The notes below the pieces were generated by a model that was given only the letters and a program-made list of their open reading frames with translations, ran no database searches and was not told the DNA's origin. A DNA stretch of 12,137 nt from Clostridia bacterium (GTDB taxonomy: Bacteria; Bacillota; Clostridia; TANB77; CAG-508): positions 1 through 12,137 of the forward strand of contig CAAEBO010000001.1 of NCBI GenBank assembly GCA_900754085.1, read 5' to 3'. Made by a program: the position numbers and the translations under genes. Positions 5,828 through 12,137 of this stretch are shown in pieces; within the stretch, counting starts at the first letter, position 1; every line of letters starts with the position of its first letter.

Positions 5828-7981
5828 ATGAAAAAGGTTATTTTAAATGTAGAGGGAATGACTTGTAGCGCTTGTTCTAATGGATTAGAAAAATTTTTAA
5901 GTAAGCAAGAGGGGATTGTTAGTGCTTCTGTAAATTTGGTTATGGCAACTGCTTTAATAGAATATGATGAGAAACTAACAATAAAGGATTTAAATAGATT
6001 TGTTAAAGAGGCTGGTTTTAAAAGTTTGGGTGAACATAAGGAAAGGAAAAGTAATAGAAATGCTAGTTTTATAACATTAATATTATTTTCTATATTAGGT
6101 ATTATTTTGATGTATATATCCATGGGGCAAATGTTTAATTTGCCAATTCCAAATATACTAAACATGATGCAAAATCCAAAAATATATGCTATATCGTTAA
6201 TGTTGTTATCATTATTATTTATTTTTTATGGATTAGATATTATAAAAAATGGCTTTAAAAATATAATTCATAAAATACCAAATATGGATTCTTTGGTTGG
6301 TGTTGGTGTAGTTGTAAATTTTGTATATAGTTTGTGGAATACATTACAAGTTTTTATGGGGAATACTAATTTAGTCCATCATTTATATTTTGAGTCTTCT
6401 GCAATAATTATTCTGTTTGTAAAAATAGGAAGATTTATAGATAGAAAGAATAAAGATAAAGCAGTAGATACTATTAAAAATTTAGTAACAATAACTCCTG
6501 AAAAAGGAACTATCTTAAAAGACGAAAAAGATCTGGAAGTAAATATAAATGAAATACAAAAAGGTGATATAGTTGTTAGTAAACCTGGGGAAAAAATTGC
6601 AGTAGATGGAATTATAATAAAAGGAAAAACACATACAGATGAATCTTTTATAACAGGAGAAAGCAAGCCTGTAAGTAAAAAAATAGGTGATAAGGTAATT
6701 GCAGGAAGTGTAAATTATGACGGACATATAAAATATAAAGCAGAAAGAATAGGAAAAGATTCTAGTATTTCTAATATAGTAACAATGGTCGTAGAAGCAA
6801 CAAATACAAAAGCGCCAATAGCAAGAGTGGCAGATAAAATAAGTGGATATTTTGTACCAATAATATTTATAATTGCGCTAATAGCATTTATTGTTAATTT
6901 AGTATTAATCAAAAATATTAATGATGCAATTTTAGCATTAGTAAGTGTTTTAGTGGTTGCATGCCCATGTGCATTAGGATTAGCAACTCCACTGGCAATG
7001 GTTGTAGCAATAGGAAACTGCAGTAAAAATGGTATATTGGTAAAGTCTAGTGAAATATTAGAAACTACAAATAAAATAGATACAATTGTATTTGACAAAA
7101 CAGGAACTTTAACAACTGGTAAAATGACTATAGTGGATGGTGTGTATAGTAAAGAAAATTTAAAGCTCCTAAAAAGTTTAGAAAAAAATTCAAATCATCC
7201 ATTAGCTAAAAGCATTTATAATGACGAAAAAGATATTTTTAATGTAGAAGAATTTAAAGAAGAGCCAGGGCTAGGTGTTAAGGGGAAAATAAATGGAACA
7301 CAATATTTTGCGGGTAATTATAAATATGTAGAAAAAATGCAAGTTAAGAACGAATTAAAAGCAGAAGAAGAAAAATTTATAAGTAAAGGTGAAAGTATAG
7401 TATATTTGTTTAATCAAAAAGAAACTCTTTTAATTATAGGGTTAGCAGATACAATAAAAAAAGATACTATTAAAACTATAAATGAATTAAAAAAAATAGA
7501 CAAAAAGATTTTCATGCTGACAGGCGATAATGATAAAACAGCAAAAATTATTGCAAAACAAGTAGGAATAGAAAATATTATAAGCAATGTAAGCCCTAAG
7601 CAAAAATTGGATAAGATAAAAGAACTAAACATTAATAATAATTGTGCGATGGTTGGAGATGGAATTAATGACAGCCCAAGTTTAAAAACTGCAACTATTG
7701 GAATAAGTGTAGAGAATGGAACAGATATTAGTGCGGATTCTTCAGATGTTATTTTACTTAATGAAAATATGAGTAATATTTTAAAATTATTTAAGATAGG
7801 GAAAAGTACAATAAAAATAATTAAGCAAAATTTGTTTTGGGCATTGTTTTACAATATATGTATGATACCACTTGCAACAGGAATTTTTACAATTTCACTA
7901 AATCCAATGATTGCAAGCTTAGCTATGACATTAAGTAGTTTAACTGTAGTATTAAATAGTTTAAGATTACTAAAAAAGTAA
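5828..7981 (+). CDS. copA: Copper-exporting P-type ATPase (P1B-1)
   Basis: CopA pumps Cu(I) out across the membrane using ATP. The 717-residue protein is complete: one HMA domain with MTCSAC (11-16), membrane helices over about 80-205, actuator motif TGES (276-279), helices from about 340, the intramembrane metal site CPC (379-381), phosphorylation site DKTGT (Asp423), nucleotide-site HP (457-458), TGDN (565-568), hinge GDGIND (610-615), and the last two helices with YN (675-676) and MTLSS (700-704). CPC plus YN plus MxxSS is the signature of Cu(I) transporters, as opposed to Zn/Cd/Pb pumps. The usual bacterial form has one or two N-terminal HMA domains; this has one. GAGGAG (5818-5823) lies 4 bases before the ATG. 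It follows copZ in the same operon. Confidence 0.95.
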   Translation: MKKVILNVEGMTCSACSNGLEKFLSKQEGIVSASVNLVMATALIEYDEKLTIKDLNRFVKEAGFKSLGEHKERKSNRNASFITLILFSILGIILMYISMGQMFNLPIPNILNMMQNPKIYAISLMLLSLLFIFYGLDIIKNGFKNIIHKIPNMDSLVGVGVVVNFVYSLWNTLQVFMGNTNLVHHLYFESSAIIILFVKIGRFIDRKNKDKAVDTIKNLVTITPEKGTILKDEKDLEVNINEIQKGDIVVSKPGEKIAVDGIIIKGKTHTDESFITGESKPVSKKIGDKVIAGSVNYDGHIKYKAERIGKDSSISNIVTMVVEATNTKAPIARVADKISGYFVPIIFIIALIAFIVNLVLIKNINDAILALVSVLVVACPCALGLATPLAMVVAIGNCSKNGILVKSSEILETTNKIDTIVFDKTGTLTTGKMTIVDGVYSKENLKLLKSLEKNSNHPLAKSIYNDEKDIFNVEEFKEEPGLGVKGKINGTQYFAGNYKYVEKMQVKNELKAEEEKFISKGESIVYLFNQKETLLIIGLADTIKKDTIKTINELKKIDKKIFMLTGDNDKTAKIIAKQVGIENIISNVSPKQKLDKIKELNINNNCAMVGDGINDSPSLKTATIGISVENGTDISADSSDVILLNENMSNILKLFKIGKSTIKIIKQNLFWALFYNICMIPLATGIFTISLNPMIASLAMTLSSLTVVLNSLRLLKK

Positions 7982-8016
7982 AAAATAAAATTTTTAGGTG
8001 AATATATAAGAAATAT

Positions 8017-8052
8017 ATAAACGAGGATTGTATTTAATCTTCGTTTATTTTT
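8017..8052 (+). terminator. Rho-independent terminator after copA
   Basis: ATAAACGAGGATT (8017-8029) pairs with AATCTTCGTTTAT (8036-8048) with one G-U pair and a six-base loop, followed by TTTTT to 8052. It lies 35 bp after the copA stop and closes the copper operon. Confidence 0.8.
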
Positions 8053-8127
8053 GATTTTGCAGGAGAATTACTGAAAACGATTAAAACCTACGGACGTAAG
8101 GGAAAAAGTAGAAAAAGAGGAAAAATA
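8053..8127. other. Unassigned spacer upstream of the surface operon
   Basis: This stretch between the copA terminator and the next promoter holds no gene I can support. It contains an AGGAG (8061-8065) and a plus-strand frame open from CTG at 8071 to TAG at 8164-8166, but with no ATG, GTG or TTG start. It has a purine-rich tract (8099-8126). CTACGGA (8088-8094) is the reverse complement of TCCGTAG (8160-8166) on the far side of the promoter. I compared it by eye with c-di-GMP riboswitch patterns and found no match. Confidence 0.4.
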
Positions 8128-8156
8128 TTTACTTTTGTAAAAATTTGTAATATAAT
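8128..8156 (+). promoter_or_regulatory. Probable promoter of the surface protein/sortase operon
   Basis: TTTACT (8128-8133), a 17-base spacer and a perfect TATAAT (8151-8156). The start would be near 8163, giving a leader of about 22 bases with ribosome site AAGGGGGA (8171-8178) 6 bases before the ATG at 8185. Confidence 0.6.
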
Positions 8157-8184
8157 AGTTCCGTAGCGAGAAGGGGGAATTAGA

Positions 8185-9141
8185 ATGAAAAAAATAAGTT
8201 CTAAAATTTTAATGTTTTTAGTAACTGTTATGATTATTTTAGGGTTAAATACCAGTGTAAATGCTACAGCCGAAGACATGGCAGTACTAGAAAGTACAAA
8301 AGGTAATTATCTAATTTATTTAGATGGACATCTAAACGATAATTATTACTATGCAATAGAAAAAAGTGCAAATGTACTAGAAGAAGATTTAAATTGGATT
8401 ACTGCAAAAGAAGATACAAATGGAAACAAAGTAATAGAAATTACAAGTGAACAAGAAAATTCATATTTATGGGTAAAACAAAATGATAACATTATAAAAA
8501 AGGCAGAACATATAAAAATTTCTAAAGTATCAACTAAAACAGAAATAAACGAAGTTAAAACTTTAACAAATAGAATAAAAGTTGATGCAACACAAACAAT
8601 TACAGAAGAAACAAGAGAAGAAAATGTAATAAAAAAAGTAACACAAGGTATTTTAAAAATTACAGATGACGCAAATGCAAAATATAGTTATGATGTTGTT
8701 ATATTAAATAACGAGAACAAAAAGTGTCAAGAATTAAATAATTTAATGAACAAAATAAACAAAGATATGAATATGTTCGAAACAATTAAATTATCACAAG
8801 AATATGAAGTGTTATGGAATGACATTATAGCAAATGCAAAATGGAAAGATGTTACAAATAGTACAGTAACTCAACCAGTGGATGCAGAAAATGGTACACA
8901 ATATGTAGTATTACTAAAAAAAGAATTAAATGGAACTACTACATACGATGCACAAGTACTAACATCTAAAAAGGAAACTTCAAAAGACGAACTAAAAGAA
9001 GTAGTAAAAAAAGAAACTAAAAGTAATCTACCAGTTACATTCGACAATCCAATATTATTTGTTATATTAGGAATTACAATAGTAGCAATTATTATAATAG
9101 CATTAAGAATAAGAAAGATTTCAAAAAAGAATGAAAAATAA
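8185..9141 (+). CDS. Secreted, C-terminally anchored surface protein with sorting-signal-like LPVTF
   Basis: I do not recognise the ectodomain. The 318-residue protein starts with a clear signal peptide: basic MKKISSK, a hydrophobic core to about residue 21, and a likely cut after A-T-A (27-29). Residues 30-280 are a hydrophilic extracellular region rich in Lys, Glu, Asn and Thr with several Trp and one Cys (181). The C-terminus reads NLPVTFDNP (281-289), a hydrophobic span (289-307), then the basic tail RIRKISKKNEK. This is the layout of a sortase signal (motif, span, positive tail), except that Phe replaces Gly in LPxTG. The sortase gene overlapping its end makes a substrate relationship likely, but a plain membrane anchor is also possible. 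Confidence 0.85.
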   Translation: MKKISSKILMFLVTVMIILGLNTSVNATAEDMAVLESTKGNYLIYLDGHLNDNYYYAIEKSANVLEEDLNWITAKEDTNGNKVIEITSEQENSYLWVKQNDNIIKKAEHIKISKVSTKTEINEVKTLTNRIKVDATQTITEETREENVIKKVTQGILKITDDANAKYSYDVVILNNENKKCQELNNLMNKINKDMNMFETIKLSQEYEVLWNDIIANAKWKDVTNSTVTQPVDAENGTQYVVLLKKELNGTTTYDAQVLTSKKETSKDELKEVVKKETKSNLPVTFDNPILFVILGITIVAIIIIALRIRKISKKNEK

Positions 9142-9709
9142 GAAAATATTCTTATATAAAACATTACTTTTTATACTTATAATTTTTGCAATAACTGTAT
9201 CAATTCTTATAGCAAAGAAGTATATTGGAAATGCAATAAATGAAGAAAAAAATATAGAAATAGTAGAAGAAATTAAGAAGCATGAGCAAACAAAACAACC
9301 AATAACTATAGAAAACAATACTATTATAGGAATAATTAATGTACCAAAGATAAACTTAGAATATCCCATTTTAAGTACAACTACTAAAGAAAATATGAAA
9401 ACATCAATAACAAGATTTTCGGGTGGTAATGTTAATGAAAGTGGAAATTTAGCACTAGCAGGCCATAACAATTATGATAACACTATGTTTGGAAAGATTG
9501 ATGAACTTGTAATAGGTGACAAAATATATTTAACAGATTTACAAAAAAATACTATAGAGTACGAAATAAATTCAATTTTCATTACAGATCCAAATGATGT
9601 TAGCATATTAGAAACTAAAGATAAAAATAAAAAAGAAATAACATTAATAACCTGCAAAAATGGAAATAAGTCTAGACTTATTCTTAAAGCAAAAGAAGTA
9701 AAAAAATAA
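9131..9709 (+). CDS. Sortase, probably class D-like
   Basis: Sortases are membrane transpeptidases that cut a C-terminal signal and attach surface proteins to the wall or to each other. The 192-residue protein has a basic N-terminus and one membrane span (9-28), so the catalytic domain faces outward. Catalytic residues are His112 in LALAGHNNYDNTMFG, Cys175 in TLITC (171-175) and Arg182 in KSRLIL. The domain also has IIGIINVPKINLEYPIL (65-81) and ELVIGDKIYL (125-134), typical of the fold. The short length and N-terminal anchor suit class D or a related clostridial class; this is not certain without alignment. It overlaps the upstream surface gene by 11 bp and has only a weak ribosome site (AAGAAAG-like), so translational coupling is likely. 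The next surface gene starts 18 bp downstream. Confidence 0.93.
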   Translation: MKNKKIFLYKTLLFILIIFAITVSILIAKKYIGNAINEEKNIEIVEEIKKHEQTKQPITIENNTIIGIINVPKINLEYPILSTTTKENMKTSITRFSGGNVNESGNLALAGHNNYDNTMFGKIDELVIGDKIYLTDLQKNTIEYEINSIFITDPNDVSILETKDKNKKEITLITCKNGNKSRLILKAKEVKK

Positions 9710-9727
9710 ATTATAGGGGGATAATTT

Positions 9728-12137
9728 ATGAAAGGGAAAACTTTAAATAAGAAAGCTATAATTACTATAGTAATAATTGCTATATTATTAATTGCAACAA
9801 TTTCAATGGTTGTAGTTTTCTTAAAGGATCAAGGTGAAACAGAAGCTACAGCTATTGCAGAAAACAATAGTAATGGGCAAGAAACACAAACTTCTGTACA
9901 AGAAGATAATAATAATCAAGGTACAGAGCAACAAAACACAGAAGAGCAAGATACAGAGCCTGTAGAAGATAATGAACCTATAGATGACAATAATAATGCT
10001 CAAGTAAACAATAATCAAGCTCAAATAACAACTACACCAGATAGCACTACAACTATAACAGAAGAAACAGTAACAGTTCCAACAGAAGAAGTAAACTTAG
10101 GATGGAGCAATATAACTGTTTCTGGTGGTGAACAATTAACAAATGTTTATGCATTAAATCCAGAAATAGTATCTAATTTAGAAGTAAATAAAACAGAAGT
10201 TTTAAATCAAAAGGCTAAATTAGAATATGTTCTTAATATATCTAATAATAGTACAGATATAGATGCAAAAGCTATAATTGTAACAATGGAAGTTCCAGAA
10301 GGTACAAAATTTGTAGAAGCAAAAGATGCAAAATATGACGAAACAACAAATAAATTAACATGGACAGTAGATGTTAATGCAAAACAAACAGTAAATTTAA
10401 AATTAACAGTTGAAACAGATATCTATAAAGGTGAAATTAAAAACATTGCAGTTGTAGATGGAAAAGAAACAAATGAAGTAAATACAATTGTAAATGATAA
10501 TGTAAAACCAGAAATAATAGTAAAAGGAACAAATGAAATTAAAGATAATCCATATGTAGGTAATTATGAAAAAGCTGTTTATAGTGAAGTAAGCTTTAAA
10601 TTACATGACAATTGGATGATAAAAGAATATGAAATAAATGATACATTAGTAAAAATAACACCAAATGCGTGGTCAGATGCAAACTATCAAAATATTAAAA
10701 AATATTTAGTAGAAGGTAAAAATGTAATTAAATTAAGAGATATGGCTGGAAATGAATCTATATATGAATTTACATATGACACTATAGCTCCAGAAATGTA
10801 TAATTTAGGAATATTAAATAAAACACGCTATGTAAATAAAGTTGAAGATTTAACTTATGCTAAAACAGGAGATGAAGTTCGTATATTAATTTCTTTCCAA
10901 GAAAAATTAGCAAAAGAGCCACAAGTTAAAGTTTTCGGAAAAGAATATGTAGCAACATATCGTAAGGCAAGTTCTAATCCAGAAAAAAATAGCTACTATT
11001 ATATGGTAGATATAAAAATGGAAGCAGATATGCCAGAAGGCGAAATAAACTTCGAAATATATGGTTATGAAGATGATGCAAAAAATGTTGGAAAAACTTT
11101 AAATAATTCAAATATAAATAGTAATGAATTTAAAAAGGTTATTTATGACAAAACAGCACCAGAAATAATAGTAAAAGAAAATTCTATAGGAAAAGAACCA
11201 TACTTTAGCAATATAAGTTTTACATTACATGATAACTTCTTAGTAAAAGAATACGAAATAAATGGAAATGTAGTAGCAGTATCACCAAATGCATGGTCAG
11301 ATGCAAACTTCCAAAATATTAAAAAATATTTAGTAGAAGGTAAAAACGTAATTAAATTAAGAGATATGGCTGGAAATGAAGCTATGTACGAGTTTACATA
11401 TGACATAGTAGCTCCAGAATTTGTAAAAGTTCAATTATGGGACAAAGCTGAAGGTGAGACAGGAACTATAAGAAATGGTCAAACTGTAAGAGTTAATGCA
11501 ACATTTACAGAAAAATTAAATGTATTACCAAAATTAACAATCGGTAATGAAACAGTAGAAATGAAAGAAACAACAGATGGTAAAGGTGGAATTATATACC
11601 AAGCTGATATAACAATAAAAGCAGATGAAAGCACTATACCAGAAGGAGAGCTTCCATTTACAATAAGTGGTTATGAAGATATGGCAGGAAATGTTGGTAA
11701 AGACATAACAGAAGCTGATGTAGAAGGAATTATTTACGACAGAACAGCGCCAGTAATAACAATAAAAGAAGGTTTTATAGGAACAGAACCATATTTTAGT
11801 AATGTAAGCTTTAAATTACAAGATAATTACTTATTAAAAGAATATGAAATAAATGGAAATAAAGTAGCAGTGTCTGCAAATGCGTGGTCAGATGCAAACT
11901 TCCAAAATATTAAGAAATATTTAGTAGAAGGCGAAAATACAATTATTTTAAGAGACATGGCAGGAAATGAAGCAGTAAAAACATTTGTATATGACATAAC
12001 AGCTCCAAACTTTAAACCATCATATTGGACAAAGACTGTAGAAGCAGATAAAAATGCAGAATTTACAGATTTCCCAGAAGTTTCTGGAGAAGATAATGCA
12101 AATGGAGAAGTAGTTGTAGAATTAGTAAATAATACAG
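9728..12137 (+). CDS. Large repeat-containing surface protein, partial (runs off right edge)
   Basis: The frame is open from ATG 9728 to the edge (803 codons), so the C-terminus and any anchor are unseen. Residues 8-32 are one membrane span after a basic start, with no clear signal cleavage site. Residues 35-125 are a low-complexity linker rich in Gln, Asn, Glu and Thr. Residues about 150-255 (LEYVLNISNNSTD, then MEVPEGTKFVEA) resemble a DUF11-like beta domain. Next come alternating units. Type A (261-355, 478-563, 675-760) contains KEYEINGN, NAWSDANFQNIKKYLVEG, LRDMAGNEA and ends D..AP. Type B (356-477, 564-674, and the start of a third) contains PEGE and GYEDMAGNVGK and ends YDRTAP. These are Ig-like beta-sandwich features common in surface adhesins. 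GGGGG (9716-9720) lies 7 bases before the start. It probably extends outward and may be a sortase substrate. Confidence 0.85.
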   Translation, partial: MKGKTLNKKAIITIVIIAILLIATISMVVVFLKDQGETEATAIAENNSNGQETQTSVQEDNNNQGTEQQNTEEQDTEPVEDNEPIDDNNNAQVNNNQAQITTTPDSTTTITEETVTVPTEEVNLGWSNITVSGGEQLTNVYALNPEIVSNLEVNKTEVLNQKAKLEYVLNISNNSTDIDAKAIIVTMEVPEGTKFVEAKDAKYDETTNKLTWTVDVNAKQTVNLKLTVETDIYKGEIKNIAVVDGKETNEVNTIVNDNVKPEIIVKGTNEIKDNPYVGNYEKAVYSEVSFKLHDNWMIKEYEINDTLVKITPNAWSDANYQNIKKYLVEGKNVIKLRDMAGNESIYEFTYDTIAPEMYNLGILNKTRYVNKVEDLTYAKTGDEVRILISFQEKLAKEPQVKVFGKEYVATYRKASSNPEKNSYYYMVDIKMEADMPEGEINFEIYGYEDDAKNVGKTLNNSNINSNEFKKVIYDKTAPEIIVKENSIGKEPYFSNISFTLHDNFLVKEYEINGNVVAVSPNAWSDANFQNIKKYLVEGKNVIKLRDMAGNEAMYEFTYDIVAPEFVKVQLWDKAEGETGTIRNGQTVRVNATFTEKLNVLPKLTIGNETVEMKETTDGKGGIIYQADITIKADESTIPEGELPFTISGYEDMAGNVGKDITEADVEGIIYDRTAPVITIKEGFIGTEPYFSNVSFKLQDNYLLKEYEINGNKVAVSANAWSDANFQNIKKYLVEGENTIILRDMAGNEAVKTFVYDITAPNFKPSYWTKTVEADKNAEFTDFPEVSGEDNANGEVVVELVNNT
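10508..10792 (+). repeat. Ig-like repeat A1 within surface protein
   Basis: First type-A unit (residues 261-355). It is about nine residues longer than A2 and A3 because of extra residues near its start (NEIKDNPYVGNYEKAVYSE). A 69-base stretch (10688-10756) differs from A2 (11312-11380) at a single base, so the copies arose by recent duplication or are kept alike by gene conversion. Confidence 0.8.
11159..11416 (+). repeat. Ig-like repeat A2 within surface protein
   Basis: Second type-A unit (residues 478-563, 86 residues), lying 624 bp (208 codons) after A1 when aligned on the NIKKYLVEG block. It shares EPYFSN, KEYEINGN and NAWSDANFQN with A3. Confidence 0.8.
11417..11749 (+). repeat. Type B repeat unit within surface protein (B2; B1 at 10793-11158)
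   Basis: B2 (residues 564-674) and the more diverged B1 (356-477) lie between A units. Both have a TFTEKL or SFQEKL strand, PEGE, GYED and NVGK motifs and end before D-K/R-TAP. A third copy begins at 12008 and is cut by the edge. A and B thus form a composite unit of about 200 residues. Confidence 0.65.
11750..12007 (+). repeat. Ig-like repeat A3 within surface protein
   Basis: Third type-A unit (residues 675-760, 86 residues), 591 bp (197 codons) after A2 on the same alignment point. It keeps the KEYEINGN and RDMAGNEA blocks but varies more at its C-terminal end (KTFVYDITAPN). Confidence 0.8.

Noticed and set aside
6715..7098. Minus-strand 127-codon frame opposite copA
   Set aside because: It covers the CPC and DKTGT coding region of copA in antisense and has no support of its own.
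8053..8184. c-di-GMP or other riboswitch upstream of the surface operon
   Set aside because: The placement is attractive, but the conserved core sequences I know are absent and the promoter lies downstream of the structured part.
9821..10024. Minus-strand 67-codon hydrophobic frame
   Set aside because: It is the antisense of the Gln/Asn/Glu-rich linker of the large surface protein; the hydrophobic look follows from complementing those codons.
10508..12007. CRISPR-like array from the regular repeats
   Set aside because: The repeats are in-frame protein repeats of about 200 codons, not short direct repeats with unique spacers.

Overview
The window is AT-rich DNA (hand-counted 60-base stretches in typical genes run about 22-28% GC). 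It shows Gram-positive features: strong Shine-Dalgarno sites, a sortase, wall-type surface proteins, MurF and Ddl. AGA and TTA dominate as Arg and Leu codons. The standard code applies: Trp is TGG, and no reading frame needs TGA as sense. Together this suggests a low-GC Bacillota, probably a member of the Clostridia. I cannot name the species.

Layout: (1) 1-548, minus strand: the N-terminal 182 codons of a gene of unknown function, with a near-consensus promoter facing left. (2) 713-4247, plus strand: a compact three-gene cell-wall operon of alpha/beta hydrolase, a MurF-type ligase with a membrane N-terminus, and D-Ala-D-Ala ligase (gaps 15 and 16 bp). (3) 4300-4345: a long hairpin, probably a shared terminator between convergent genes. 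(4) 4359-5324, minus strand: a lone RelA/SpoT-type alarmone synthetase, richer in GC and with different codons from its neighbours, so probably acquired by transfer. (5) 5460-7981, plus strand: a copper-export pair, CopZ chaperone and CopA P-type ATPase, separated by a striking REP-like hairpin. (6) 8017-8052: terminator. (7) 8128 to the right edge, plus strand: a surface operon of an anchored protein with a sorting-signal-like C-terminus, a sortase overlapping it by 11 bp, and a large repeat-containing surface protein that runs off the edge.

How the genes work together: murF and ddl supply and attach D-Ala-D-Ala to the peptidoglycan precursor, and the hydrolase is a co-transcribed partner of unknown substrate. 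CopZ hands Cu(I) to CopA for export. The sortase probably anchors one or both flanking surface proteins. The synthetase stands alone, with no partner gene beside it in this window.

Nothing here proves a new system. The best candidates for a second look are the orphan alarmone synthetase, the membrane-MurF/Ddl/hydrolase cassette, the sortase cassette with its odd LPVTF signal, and the hairpin inside the copper operon.
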